DNA from: Apiosordaria backusii
Lineage: Eukaryota > Ascomycota > Sordariomycetes > Sordariales > Lasiosphaeriaceae
Assembly (NCBI GenBank): GCA_030549205.1
Contig: JAUKTV010000016.1
Location: forward strand, 124,001-188,000
Direction: 5' to 3'
Length of the DNA stretch: 64,000 nt
In this document: one piece after another, positions 26,803 to 39,266 of the stretch
Layout: every line of letters begins with the position of its first letter
Numbering within the stretch: the first letter of the stretch is position 1
Position numbers and translations under genes: made by a program
The notes under the pieces: generated by a model
Database searches by the model: none
What the model was told of the DNA's origin: nothing
What the model saw: the letters and a program-made list of their open reading frames with translations, nothing else

Positions 26803-29800
26803 ATGCGTCCCGAAGTTGAGCAGGAGCTCGCCCACACGCTCCTTATCGAGCTGCTCGCCTACCAGTTTGCTTCTCCCGTCAGGTGGATTGAGACACAAGA
26901 TGTGTTTCTTGCAGAGAAGATTGCCGAGCGCATTGTGGAAATCGGTCCCGCAGATACCCTTGGTGTGATGGCCAAGAGGACACTGGCCTCCAAGTACGAA
27001 GCTTATGACGCCGCAAAGTCTGTTCAAAGACAAATTCTGTGCTACAACAAGGACGCAAAGGAGATCTACTACGATGTCGACCCAGTTGAGGAGGAACCTG
27101 AGCCGGCAGCAGCGGCGCCAAGCTCATCCAGTGCTCCCGCTGCAACTGCCGCGGCCCCAGCTGCTGTTGCGGCTGCCCCTCCACCGCCGAGTGCTGGCCC
27201 TGCTGCCTCAGTGCCCGATGCGCCGGTGCCAGCCGTCGACATTGTGAAAGCTCTGGTTGCCCAGAAGCTCAAGAAGGGCGTGGCCGATATTCCATTGGGC
27301 AAGGCCATCAAAGACTTGGTTGGTGGTAAGTTTACGCCACCCCCCCTGAAAAAACAACCCCTATTCTTGATTTTTGCTGACAACGAGGGAAACAGGCAAA
27401 TCCACACTCCAGAATGAAATCGTCGGTGATCTCGGGAAAGAGTTTGGCTCGACACCCGAAAAGCCCGAGGACACACCGCTTGATGAGCTCGGTGCTGCGC
27501 TGCAGGCCACTTTCGATGGCAACCTCGGCAAGACTACGCAGGGTCTTATCGCTCGTCTGATTTCTTCGAAAATGCCTGGTGGGTTCAATATTACGACAGC
27601 GAGGAAATACCTCGAGACAAGGTGGGGTTTGGGCTCCGGACGCCAAGATGGTGTTCTTTTGCTCGCCATTACTATGGAGCCACCCGCGCGTTTGGGGTCG
27701 GAAGCCGATGCCAGGGCTTTCCTTGACGACGTATCCCAGAAGTACGCTGCCAGCGCTGGTATCAGCTTGTCCACCGCCGCGGCTGCTGGCCCGGCCGGCG
27801 GTGCCGGCGGCGGCATGATGATGGACCCGGCAGCGCTCGAGGCTCTCACCAGCGACCAGAAGGCGTTTTTCAAGCAACAGCTGGAGCTCACTGCGAGGTA
27901 TCTCAAGGTGGATATTCGTGCTGGCGACAAGGCTTTCCAGGCCTCTCAGGAGTCCTCCAAGGTCCTGCAGGCGCAGATTGATCTTTGGATGGCCGAACAT
28001 GGTGATTTCTACGCTTCTGGTATTGAGCCAGTCTTTACCCCGCTCAAAGCTCGCGTTTACGACTCGTCGTGGAACTGGGCCCGTCAAGATGCTTTTAGCA
28101 TGTACTACGACATCATTTTCGGGCGGTTGCAGGCCATTGACCGTGAGATTGTGGGCAAGAGTATCCGGATCATGAACCGCTCCAACCCAGCCCTCCTCGA
28201 GTTCATGCAGTATCACATCGACAACTGCCCAACAGAGCGGGGAGAAACCTATCAGCTTGCCAAGGAGCTCGCTACCATGCTCATCGAGAATTGCAAGGAG
28301 GTGCTCACCGCGGACCCCGTGTACAAGGATGTTGCGGTCCCAACTGGGCCCCGTACCACCGTTGATGCTCGCGGCAACATGAAGTACGAGGAGGTTCCTC
28401 GCGCCAGCTGCAGGAAGCTTGAACACTATGTGCAGCAAATGGCCGAGGGTGGCAAGATTTCCGAGTACGGCAGCAGGACCAAGGTGCAGAACGACTTGTC
28501 CAAGATTTACAAGTTGATCAAGCAACAGCACAAGCTGCCAAAGACCTCCCAGCTCGAGATCAAGAGCTTGTATGGCGATATCATTCGCTCTCTGGGCATG
28601 AATGAGAGCCAGATCATCCCCAAGGAGAATGGCAAGGTCAGCGCTGGTGCTGGTCTGGTCAAGAAGTCCAAGCCCAAGAGCAAGACCGAGACCATCCCCT
28701 TCCTCCACCTCCGCAAGAAGACTCAGCATGGCTGGGATTACAGCAAGAAGCTCACCAGCCTCTACCTTGACTGCCTGGAGGAATCTGCCAAGCATGGTGT
28801 CACGTTTGCTGGAAAGTATGTGCTCATGACTGGTGCCGGTGCTGGCTCGATTGGTGCCGAAGTTCTCCAGGGTCTTATCACCGGTGGTGCCAAGGTTGTT
28901 GTCACCACCAGCCGCTTTTCTCGTGAAGTGACCGAGTACTACCAGTCCATGTATGCTCGGTACGGCTCGCGCGGCTCTCAGCTCGTGGTCGTTCCTTTCA
29001 ACCAGGGCAGCGTCCAGGACGTCAATGCCCTTGTGGAGTACATCTACGACCCCAAGACTGGTCTTGGCTGGGATCTGGACTTCATTGTTCCTTTTGCCGC
29101 CATCTCGGAGCAGGGTCGCCAGATTGACGGAATCGATTCCAAGTCTGAGCTTGCCCACCGCATCATGCTTACCAACCTCATCCGTCTTCTCGGCAATGTC
29201 AAGGCCCAGAAGGCCTCGCGTGGTTTCGAGACTCGCCCTGCGCAAGTCATCCTCCCCCTTTCTCCTAATCACGGCACATTCGGCAGCGACGGTCTCTACT
29301 CCGAGTCCAAGCTCGGCCTCGAGACTCTCTTCAACAGGTGGCATGCTGAGGACTGGTCCAACTACCTCACCATTTGCGGTGCCATCATCGGCTGGACCCG
29401 TGGTACCGGTCTCATGGCTGGTAACAACATGGTGGCGGAAGCCGTTGAGAACTTTGGTGTCCGCACCTTCTCGCAGCAGGAGATGGCCTTCAACCTTCTC
29501 GGACTCATGTCGCCCACTGTTGTCGACCTCTGCCAAAATGAACCAGTGTTTGCCGACCTGAACGGTGGTCTCCAGTTCATCCCCAACCTGAATGAGGTGA
29601 TGACCAAGGAGCGCAAGTCTATCACCGAGACTAGCGAGATTCGTCGCGCTGTCACCAAGGAGACCGCTGTCGAGAACAAGATCGTCAACGGTGAGGACTC
29701 CGAAGTCCTTTACAAGAAGAAGATCATTGAGCCTCGTGCCAACCTCAAATATGACTTCCCCACCCTCCCCGACTGGAAGTCCGAGGTTGCCCCACTCAAC

Positions 29801-32528
29801 GACAAGCTCAAGGGCATGGTTGACCTCGACAGGGTTGTGGTCGTTACCGGTTTCGCTGAGGTTGGCCCTTGGGGTAACTCGAGGACAAGATGGGAAATGG
29901 AGGCGCACGGCGAGTTCTCCTTGGAGGGCTGCATTGAGATGGCCTGGATGATGGGCCTCATCAGGAATCACAATGGTCCCATCAAGGGCCAGCCATATTC
30001 CGGCTGGGTTGATGCCAAGTCGGGTGAGCCAGTGGAGGACAAGGACATCAAGGCCAAGTACGAAAAGTACATTCTGGACCACTCCGGTATTCGTCTGATC
30101 GAGCCCGAGCTGTTTGACGGCTATGACCCCAACAAGAAGCAGCTGCTCCAGGAGGTCGTGATTGAGGAGGACCTCGACCCCTTCCAAGCCTCCAAGGAGA
30201 CCGCCGAAGAGTTCAAGCGCGAGCACGGTGACAAGGTCGAGATCTTCGAGATTCCCGAGACCGGCGAGTACACTGTCCGCATGAAGAAGGGTGCGTCCCT
30301 CTGGATTCCCAAGGCCCTCCGGTTCGACCGTCTCGTTGCTGGTCAGATCCCCACTGGCTGGGACGCCAAGCGTTACGGCATTCCTGAGGACATCATCAGC
30401 CAGGTCGACCCGACTTCTCTTTATGTGCTTGTTTCGACTGCTGAGGCTCTGTTGTCTTCTGGTATCACTGATCCTTTCGAGTTCTACAAGTATGTCCACG
30501 TGTCTGAGGTAGGCAACTGCATCGGTGGTGGTCTTGGCGGTCAAACGGCCCTCCGCCTCATGCATGTCAACCGCTACATGGACAAGCCGGTTCAGAACGA
30601 CATTCTCCAGGAGTCCTTCATCAACACCATTGCTGCGTGGGTGAACATGTTGCTCCTCTCGTCTTCTGGTCCCATCAAGACCCCCGTCGGTGCTTGCGCC
30701 ACTGCTGTCGAGTCCGTTGATATCGGTTACGAGACGATCATGGAGGGCAAGGCCCGCATCTGCATTGTCGGTGGTTACGATGACTTTGGTGAGGAGGGCT
30801 CGTATGAGTTCGCCAACATGAAGGCCACAAGCAACTCTGTTGACGAGATTGCCCACGGCCGCACTCCGGCGGAGATGTCGAGACCCACTACCACGACCAG
30901 AAATGGTTTCATGGAAGCCCAGGGTGCTGGTCTCCAGGTCATCATGACCGCCAAGCTTGCTCTTGACATGGGTGTTCCCATCTGGGGTATTCTTGCGCTC
31001 ACAACGACTGCCTCCGACAAGATTGGTCGCTCCGTCCCTGCTCCCGGCCAGGGTGTGCTCACCACTGCCCGTGAGCATTCCGGCAAGTTCCCTTCGCCAC
31101 TTCTGGACATCAAGTACAGAAGACGCCAGATCGAGAGGCGCACTCGCCAAATCCAAGGTGATAAGGAGGCCGAGCTCCAGTACCTCGCTGATGAGGCCGA
31201 GGCTCTCAAATCCGAGGGTAAGTCTCGTGGCGAGATTGAGGAGTATGTTGCAGACCGGGCCAGACATGTCGAGAAGGAGGCCGAGAGACAAACTCGCGAG
31301 GTGTTGCGCAGCTTTGGCAACAACTTCTGGAAGCAGGATCCCAGCATCGCTCCTCTACGTGGTGCTCTGGCTACTTGGGGTCTCACTATCGACGACCTTG
31401 ATGTTGCTTCTTTCCACGGCACATCCACCAAGGCCAACGACAAGAACGAGTCCTCTGTCATTTGCCAGCAGCTTGAGCATCTCGGCCGCACCAAGGGCAA
31501 TGCTGTTCTGGGTATCTTCCAGAAGTACCTCACTGGTCATCCCAAGGGTGCTGCTGGTGCCTGGATGTTGAACGGCTGCTTGCAAGTTCTCAACAGTGGT
31601 CTCGTGCCTGGCAACCGCAATGCCGACAACGTTGATGCCGTCATGGAGAAGTTTGATTACATCGTCTACCCAAGCCGTACTCTCCAGACGGACGGTGTCA
31701 AGGCGTTCTCGGTCACTTCTTTCGGCTTCGGTCAGAAGGGTGCTCAGGCGATTGGTATCCACCCCAAGTACCTGTATGCCACTCTTGATCAGCAGACCTT
31801 CACGTCATACAAGAACAAGGTCGAGGCTCGTCAGAAGAAGGCTTACACTTTCTTCCACAATGGTCTGGCCAACAACACGCTCTTCGTTGCCAAGGACAAG
31901 CCTCCATATACCGACGAGCAGCTCAGCCAGGTTCTCCTCAACCCCGATGCTCGCGTCGTGGAGGACAAGAAGACTGGCCAGCTCGTCTTCCCGCCCAACT
32001 TCATGAAGCTCTCTGAGAAGACTGCTGCCGCTTCTTCTCCGAGCAACAAGGCGACTCTGGAGACGGTGATTGGGCGGGAAGCCAGGCAACTGGAGACTGT
32101 CAACACTCGGGTGGGGGTTGATGTCCAGGATATCAAGTCGATCAACACCAACAGCGACACTTTCCTTGACCGCAACTTCACCGAGGCCGAGATGAAGTAC
32201 TGCTTCTCGTCCTCGACTGGACGGTCACCCCAAAAGGCGTTTGCCGGCCGGTGGAGTGCCAAAGAGGCTGTTTTCAAGGCTCTGGGTGTCAAGGGCCAAG
32301 GAGCTGGTGCGGCTCTGAAGGATATTGAGATCATCTCGGACAACACTGGATCACCAATTGTTAAGGTATGTGGACTCGATGACATGCATGACAGAATCAT
32401 GAGCTAACCATCTGCAGCTGCACGGTGTTGCCGAGGAGGCTGCCAAGAAGGTGGGCGTCAAGCACATTAACGTGTCGATCACATACACGGACGACCACGC
32501 GGCGGCGATTGCGACGGCGCAGCTTTAG
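26803..32528 (+). CDS. FAS2: Fatty acid synthase subunit alpha
   Basis: The alpha subunit carries the acyl carrier protein, ketoacyl reductase, ketoacyl synthase and phosphopantetheinyl transferase of fungal FAS. Exons are 26803-27325, 27396-32365 and 32418-32528. Both introns have canonical ends (GTAAGT...CAG, GTATGT...CAG) and the phases close, giving 1867 residues, the normal size. The ACP is preceded by an Ala/Pro linker (residues about 105-145); its phosphopantetheine serine is Ser177 in LVGGKSTLQNE, with the first intron splitting the Gly codon just before it. The reductase has a TGAGAGSIG nucleotide-binding loop near residue 655. The synthase has Cys1275 (GACATAVES), His1515 (FHGTSTKAND) and His1556 (TGHPKGAAGA). 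The transferase has GVDVQDI near 1748 and WSAKEAVFKAL. Everything needed for activity appears intact. Confidence 0.97.
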
Positions 32529-33492
32529 ATGTACGGATGGGATGAGATGAGAAAAAGATTAGACGAAAGGGACAAGTTATCGTATATGTTGTAATTGGGA
32601 ACCAGGGACTTGAAAAAAGGTTGTGTATATCATGATTTAGAAGGACGGCCTTGGGGATGGGGACGTCGCATAGAGCGCGCATGGGATTTATCTATGTAGT
32701 TAATGAGGGCGTTTGTTTTGTTGTCTCATTACTTGGTATTCTAGGTTATATTCAAGCTTTTGGTTAACTTGGTTACACAATTCAACTGCCGAACGACTTC
32801 ATCCAGTGTGACATCTTGACACCTGTCAACCGGGGGCCATCACCGTGCCACCCAGGCATGTTCTAGCGTTATCCAAACTGTCGGGATTTTACAGTAATGT
32901 GCATTTGGCGGTTGGGAGTTTCAAGCGAGCGAGGGCTCCTTTATTATTCAAGCGTGATGGGGGGCGGGCTGTGTCGGTTCGGATCGGCTGCCAAGCATGT
33001 TTGCTCTCGGCCTGAGCGGGCAACGCCGGCACCCGCAGCGGCAACCCGCGTCGGGGGCGCAGAGAGCCGAAACCCACTCTTCGGCGGGGGTTCTCCGCTG
33101 GCGTTGCCAAGCGCAGGATTGTCATTGACTTGTTGTTCACTTCTGAAACCTGGTAGAGAATAGATAAGAGGCTGTTTCCTGTTTACTTGTCTTTTACTTT
33201 TTGTTCTTTGGACTTTTGGCGACTTTCGGAACACTCAACCAGATAACTTGAGATACGGAGACAAACGTTGGACAGATACAGAGATAAGGTGACACCATCG
33301 GCCCTCACGTGGGAAACACACGGCACACCGACATCATCAAAGACCCGGCCTGGCACGCCCGGGATAAGATAGGTACAACGTTGCTCTCATTTGAGCCTCA
33401 TTTGAACCGAGTTTACAACTCCCATTTGAGCTCCATTTGAACCAATTTTACAACCCGTTTTCCAGCTTTTGAGAAAAACGACATCATCAAAG
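32529..33492. other. Intergenic region after FAS alpha
   Basis: It contains the FAS alpha 3' UTR (T-rich to about 32780) and the promoter of the guanine deaminase gene. The stretch from 33385 to 33450 repeats a CATTTGAGCYCATTTGAACC-like phrase about twice. No gene was seen. Confidence 0.55.
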
Positions 33493-34955
33493 ATGGGGGA
33501 CATCGGCCTCCCAGCCTCAATCCCTCCTGTCGTCGTAAGCAGCGAGACATCACCACCACCGCCACCACCAGCGAAAAACAAGCTCTTCCTCGGCACCTTC
33601 ATCCACTCCAAAACCCTGGGGTTGCTCGAGTACCTCCACAAAACCGCCGTGGCCGTCAACAGCCTGGGTACCGTCGTCGCCATCTCCCCGGACACAGACC
33701 TAACCACCGCCCAGACGGTCCTCCTCCCCCAGCTGGGCTGGTCACCCGACACCACCGACATCACCACCGCCAAACCCAACCAGTTTTTTTTCCCAGGATT
33801 CATCGACACCCACCTCCACGCCTCGCAGTACCCCAACGCCGGCCTCTTTGGCAATTCTACCCTTCTCGACTGGCTAAACACGTACACTTTTCCCCTCGAG
33901 GCATCATTATCCGAGCTGTCAAAAGCAAAAAAGGTCTACTCGCGTGTCATCGCCAAAACTTTATCCCATGGCACAACCACAGCAGCGTACTACGCGACCA
34001 TCGACGTGGCAGCTACCAACCTCCTCGCAGATCTGTGTTTGGCTTCCGGACAGAGGGCGCTGATAGGGAGGGTGTGTATGGATCAACTTGGCCCGTCGTA
34101 TTACCTAGACGAATCCCCCGGGGAGTCCATCACAAAGACAAAACAGTGCATTGAGCATGTGTTGCAACAAGACCCAAAGATGGAACTGATAACCCCGGTG
34201 ATTACACCCAGATTTGCACCCGCTTGTTCCGCTCCTCTTATGACACAGCTTGGGCAGCTGGCGAAGGAGACAAACTTGCCGATTCAGACGCACATCAGTG
34301 AAAACAAAAACGAGATTGCGCTTGTGGGGAGACTGTTCCCTGATGCGGGGGGGAGTTATGCAGAGGTTTATGATACGTTTGGGTTGTTGACGCCGAAAAC
34401 GATACTGGCGCACGCGGTACACTTGACAGATAAAGAAGCGGATTTGGTGAGGGAACGGGGGAGCAAAGTTAGTCATTGCCCGTGTAGTAACTCTGCGATT
34501 GCGTCTGGGGCGGCGAGGGTGAGGTGGTTGTTGGATAAAGGGATTGAGGTTGGCTTAGGAACGGATGTGAGCGGGGGGTACTCGGTTAGTGTGCTGGAGG
34601 CAGCGAGGCAGGCGGTGCTGGTTAGTAGGCATGTTTGTATGGATGAGGGGAGGTCGGGGGAGGAGAGGGAGAAGCTGAGCGTGGAGGAGGTGCTGTATTT
34701 GGCTACGAGGGGGGGGCGAGGGTGGTGGGGATGCAGGGGAGGGTTGGGGGGTGGGGGGTGGGGATGGAGTGGGATGCGCAGTTGGTGGGGTTGTGTGAGG
34801 TTGATAGTGACGAGGAGGGAGAGGAGGAGGGTAATGTGGATGTTTTTGGGTGGGAGAGCTGGGAGGAAAGGGTGGCGAAGTGGGTGTATAACGGGGATGA
34901 TAGAAATACGAAGAAGGTGTGGGTGAGGGGGAGGTTGGTTCATGAGAGGAGGTGA
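33493..34955 (+). CDS. GUD1: Guanine deaminase with a one-base frameshift near its 3' end
   Basis: This amidohydrolase converts guanine to xanthine and ammonia in purine salvage. The start is MGDIGLPAS at 33493. The zinc-binding motif PGFIDTHLHASQYPNAG (His107, His109) and later QTHISENKNE, AHAVHL and GLGTDVSGGYS give all the expected metal and substrate residues. The frame runs correctly to about 34707, where a run of eight G follows ACGA. Beyond it the family-like sequence (ARVVGMQGRVG... WESWEERVAKWVYNGDDRN...) continues in the next frame to a TGA at 34953-34955. Relative to the expected frame one G is missing. This may be an assembly error in a homopolymer or a real 3'-terminal mutation removing about 80 residues. 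The first third is C-rich and the last third strongly G-rich on the coding strand. Confidence 0.88.
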
Positions 34956-35277
34956 TTTATGAGTTGGACATGATACCTCTTGGGATTCGTTTGGGATGCT
35001 AGAGGTAGTATACAGCAAGCGTTTTGGCGTTTAGAAGAACTGACAACGAATGATGACACAATTCCCAATCTTTGCGACCTCAGAAGTGATGTAAACCTAT
35101 GATATATTACCGATAACCCAGTATCAGACTCTATGTCTGTAGCTAGCTTTCAAAGCTGTCCATCCAAAACGCCAAACTCCCCATCCGAAATCACAAAACT
35201 CCTCCACCCCCTTACCCCCCCTTTGCCCCCCCCCCCCCCAACCACCATCTATCAACCAACAAGCCCCCAATCACGAC
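34956..35277. other. Short intergenic region between converging genes
   Basis: It holds the 3' flanks of the guanine deaminase gene and the minus-strand secreted-protein gene, with a C homopolymer near 35216-35239. Nothing else was seen. Confidence 0.5.
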
Positions 35278-35969
35278 TCAAGGAATGGTAGTAGCAGCAC
35301 AGCTCCCACCACCCAAAGCATTAGCACACAAGCGGGTACACCCAATGCCCAAGTCAGACACTTTCATGCACTCGCCGTTCCGGATGGTCGTGAGCAGATC
35401 CCCCTTGCAGCCAGACCCATCGTTGCGCTGGTAGGCGAACCAGGTGTCGACGCGGGAGTCGGTACGGATCGACTTGATGTTGTCCGTCAGGGGGGCGTCG
35501 CCGGTGGAGAAGCCGTTGAAGACCTTTTTGTCGACTTCGTTTTGGCTGTGGGGGATGGTTAGCCAGGTACCTTAGAGGTAATAGGGGGGGGAATAGAGGG
35601 GGGAGGTTATGGGGGGGAGGTAATAAGGAGGGAGGTGATAGAGGGGAGATGATAAGGGGGAGATAAGAGGGGGGAGGCGATTAAGGAGGAGGTAATGAAG
35701 AGGGAAGTAATAAAAGGGGAGGTAGTAGGAGGGAAGGTAATAGGGAAGGAAGTAATAAGGGGAAAGGTAATACGGGGGGAGGTAATAGGGGGGGAGGTAA
35801 TAGGGGGAGGTAATAGGGGGGGAGGTAATAGCGAGAGAAGTATTGGGAGGGGGGGGGGGGGTGTAAAGGGGAATATTTACCAGTTCTCATCATCAAACAT
35901 CTTGGTAGCGGCACCGAAGGCGGTGGAGGCCAGGCTGGCGAGGAAGAGGATGGTGGTGGTGGCGCGCAT
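35278..35969 (-). CDS. Small secreted six-cysteine protein (118 residues)
   Basis: This two-exon gene is easy to miss because its intron is as long as its coding sequence. Exon 1 is 35969-35881 and exon 2 is 35545-35278; the 335-nt intron has a GTAAAT donor and CCCACAG acceptor, and phase 2 closes (89 + 268 nt = 119 codons). The start MRATTTILFLASLASTAFG is a clear signal peptide. The predicted mature part of about 99 residues has six cysteines (positions 30, 76, 89, 99, 103, 112), an even number fitting three disulfides, crowded at the C-terminus. Size, secretion and cysteine content match the general class of small secreted fungal proteins, sometimes called effector-like. No named family was recognised and no function is assigned. 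The intron is filled by a G-rich minisatellite (G-rich on the plus strand, C-rich in the transcript). Confidence 0.85.
35575..35860. repeat. Intronic minisatellite, unit about GGGGGAGGTAATA
   Basis: Roughly twenty degenerate units of 13-16 bp (GGGGGAGGTAATAG and variants such as GGAGGTGATAG and GGAAGTAATAA) fill most of the intron of the secreted-protein gene. Conserved G-runs of 3-8 bases separated by short spacers could form G-quadruplexes on the plus strand. On the transcribed strand the units read TATTACCTCCCC. Confidence 0.9.
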
Positions 35970-38330
35970 TTTGATGGTTGGTGGGTTGTTGGGAAAGGCT
36001 TGTTTGTGTGTGTGTGGGTGTGGGTGTCTGAAAGTGTCTTGGTTGTTGTAGTGTTGTTATTGTTGTTGTTGATGCTGATAAATTTTGTCTTGGGAATGAG
36101 AGGAGCTTGTGTGATTTATACTTCTTTTCCTCCTTTGGATCATCTTGTCTCGTGTTGTCTGGAAACCCATTTCTCCTGCGGTGATTTGAAAGAGGCTATT
36201 CACAAGACCTCAAACCGGCCTGGCCATCTCACATGCCCAGCGCCATTCTCAACTTGCTGTTTCTGCTTATCGTTTGGCTTCGACCAGAAGGCCCTAAGCT
36301 GACCTCTATGGAGTGTCGTCTCATTCTCGCCGCGATACCCGTAGGTCTGACCGACCTCAAGCCGACTTACCTAACCCTTAGGCAGCAGGAACACCCCATA
36401 CAGGTGGCACGATGGCCGTCAGAAAGGGACTATATGCTGCTAAGAATTCAATGAACGCTGACTCGGCCGAGAAAGAAGGTTGTTATGGGATGGTGGTAGC
36501 CGTTCACCCGCCCTAGCGCTGGCCTCGTTGACGTTTCACAACCTATAAATGGAGGCGGCGGCTTATTGCTTACTCACCAGCCCTTACAAAAGGGCCTACT
36601 CAGCGACTCTACAAATCCCGACGGGAATCGACTGAAGGTGGCCCTGCTGACCGCTGGTTGGTCGGCTTGATGCGGCGTTGGGGGGGCAAACTGGTCGCGG
36701 CCAAGGGAGCGACGCCGCATTTCTCCACATCGTCAAGATAGCCAAGATGGGATTATATTTTACACTTGATTGTCCTCATCAGGCGCCTGATTCCAATTCA
36801 AGTGAAACTCACAGATGCGGACAATCAAATAATTACCTTACTCATCCCTCATATTACCTCCGAAAACGCACATATTCGCTAGGACTGGCGGAGAAAGATT
36901 GTTGGTCGACTCCTGAGAGAAGTAAGGGAGTATATAAGGTAAGGAGAAAAACAACTTGACAACCAATGGTGGCTAACCTGTCCACTGACTGACGTCGGAG
37001 CTTCCAGATGACAGCCTCATTCCGTCTGACTTTTACCAATTGGCTGACCATCTCCTGCAACCGCCAGGCTGGTTGCATATCAAAACTTCCCAAAGGCATC
37101 TCGATCAAAAACCCACATGTTTCACGGCACTTGATATATTGATTCCTGATCAACCCGAAGAACCTAGATCTCGCTTTTGATTTTCAGCCGCATATTCCAA
37201 GACAATTCATCGACTTTTCTGGAAGCAGAAGCCAACACAATCCATACACTACACACCCTCTCTGCTAATATTAACTAACCGCTCAACCCTTTCCGCATCC
37301 CATTCCGTTACCGGCCGTTACAGCAACCTCATTACAGTTATTGCTGTTCCACGATATCGACCAGGACCCACGATAATGAAACCTCAAACTACACCCTTCA
37401 TGACCATCGTCATCATGCACGACTCCCGCCTTGGCAATGGTAGTCACGATTGAGGCAGCCGACGCTTTGTGGGGTCATTAGGTACATAGTCTATCTGATG
37501 CCAAACCTCATGCCATTCTTCCCCACAAACCTCAACCCCCAAGAACAGTTTCCCATCACTGAGCAAACAACCCCTCTTCAAGAGGAGTGATTTTGTGCCG
37601 CAGTTCCACGCCCCAGTTGCAAGAAACGAAAAGGTGCGGAAGCCGAGCTACGGCGCGCACGGGTTACACACCCCCTGTCTCTCGCTTGGTCTGCATGCTC
37701 TGGCGAATCACGAGCCTTCCAAGACGCCATATTGGGCAGTGCCTCACCACTCGAAGTTCAGCTCATTAGCCAGTTGCGGCAGTCCAGCAGATAATCCCCA
37801 GGATCATCATCCCAAGGGATGCCCAACTGCGGGCCCTAACTCAACTTGAACCAAACTTTTTCTGATGGGTGTGATTTTTCCAGAGGAAAATTGGACGTTT
37901 CACTGCGCAGTGCTTTCCTTTTCTTCAGCCTTCGGGAGACACACCGGCCTTGGCAGGACGACGTCAGCGAATCGATTTTCCACGGCATGCTCCGGCACAA
38001 CACGCCCAAGCGCCGTTTCCCACTGCTGTCTTCCATCGTGTCAGTCCATGCCTAGCGTGAACAAGGGTGCTGAGCCGTTGTTGAGGCCGCCACCGCATCT
38101 TGGGCTGCGGCATGTGAGCAAACCCCCTCCAAGCCGGATCTGGCCTGGTAGATTAGGTCTTGAATGCGAAATGAGGAGAAGGTGTGCCGCAGGATCGAGG
38201 TGAATAAAAGACGGTGTTTCCCCCTCCTCCCCACACGCATTCTGTTGCTGTAAGCCAAACCACATCTCGAGATATTGACAACTTCCTGACACGACACAAC
38301 CCAACAACGAGTCATTACTAAACCACCATC
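35970..38330. other. Intergenic region, 2.4 kb
   Basis: It carries the promoter of the minus-strand secreted-protein gene (GT-rich 36001-36080) and, at its right end, a leader for the MARVEL-like gene. The middle (36240-37850) has many short open frames but no gene-like sequence. No transposon termini were found. Confidence 0.5.
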
Positions 38331-39266
38331 ATGTCGACTCAAGGTCTCACAGCAAAGGGCGTTCCCCCTCAGCCCCTCTGGCTCTTGTACATCAAGATCG
38401 CAATCTTGGTTCTTTCTCTGATCACACTCGCCCTCGGCGCCTGGGCTGTATCAATCTTTGGTGGTTATCTCGGAGGATATGGTGGCCCAACTGGTGCCGG
38501 CGGTCTCGTCATTTTCACGGTATGCTTTCCTCCTCATCCTAACCGTGACCCTATCCCAAGCTTCTACTTACACATCACAGGCCATCTGGTCCTTCATCAT
38601 CTACGGCGGTGCTGCAGCCATCGAGATTTATGCTCCCCACTACTTCTACCGCATCGGCGCTCTCGTAGGCTACATTCTCCATATCATTTTCTGGCTTTCC
38701 GCCTGGGCCTGGTCTGCAAGCGCCGCTGCCTTCTGGCTCTCCTACACCGTGACCTGGGGCTTCATCTACGACTCGTCCTGGAAGAGCGAGGGCCAGGCTC
38801 TCGGCGCCTGCGCCGGAATCGGTGCTTTGATCTGGTAAGCCAATATCAATCTTTCCTCCGTCCCCGTCGCTGCGCCGCACTGCCTCGCGGCACATCACTT
38901 TCATCACATGGGGGTCAGCAGATTCGGAGAAATCAGCCCCGCACCCAATATGCATCCAATGTATCCAATGCATATCAAGCAATAAAGCCACAAAATCCCC
39001 CAATTTGGTTCTAAACTTATCGCTCAGAAATGCAAACAGGAAAACGAATTGGCTAACGCTTTTGGCAATCACGCAGGGTTCTCTCCATTGTGCACCTCGT
39101 CTTGTTCGTCCGTGCCTCCCTTTCTGACCCCGAGGGGTCTGGCCCGGCCCCTGGCACTGGAGCAGGTCAAGCTGAGCTCGGCCAAGTCAAGCCTGAGCAG
39201 CAGTACCCCGCACAGCAGACGTATCCTGTTCAGCAGCAGCCGCAGCAGCCTTATCCCCCTCAATAA
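38331..39266 (+). CDS. MARVEL-domain-like four-helix membrane protein
   Basis: Exons are 38331-38519, 38581-38834 and 39077-39266. Introns of 61 and 242 nt have GTATGC/CACAG and GTAAGC/CGCAG ends; phases 0 and 2 close and give 210 residues. The N-terminus is short and cytosolic. Four hydrophobic helices lie near residues 22-45, 58-80, 90-120 and 135-160, and the hydrophilic tail is Gln/Pro-rich (PEQQYPAQQTYPVQQQPQ). Four evenly spaced helices and a soluble C-terminal tail are the layout of fungal MARVEL-domain proteins, which associate with plasma-membrane or vesicle membranes. The assignment rests on architecture and general resemblance, not on a unique motif. The last exon would be overlooked by single-frame scanning because the second intron is long. 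Confidence 0.88.

Noticed and set aside
27332..31291. Very long open frame antisense to FAS alpha (about 1300 codons), and similar ones antisense to FAS beta at 18624-20405 and 21093-22925
   Set aside because: They mirror a strongly codon-biased sense gene whose wobble positions avoid T and A. The products lack any family motif, and the sense strand encodes all FAS domains.
17516..32528. FAS pair as part of a secondary-metabolite cluster
   Set aside because: No polyketide synthase, oxidase, transporter or pathway regulator lies nearby, and the proteins look like the primary-metabolism enzymes.
35695..36051. Repetitive open frame (GEVIGGEVIG-type product) on the plus strand
   Set aside because: It is a translation of the intronic minisatellite of the minus-strand secreted-protein gene and has no independent support.
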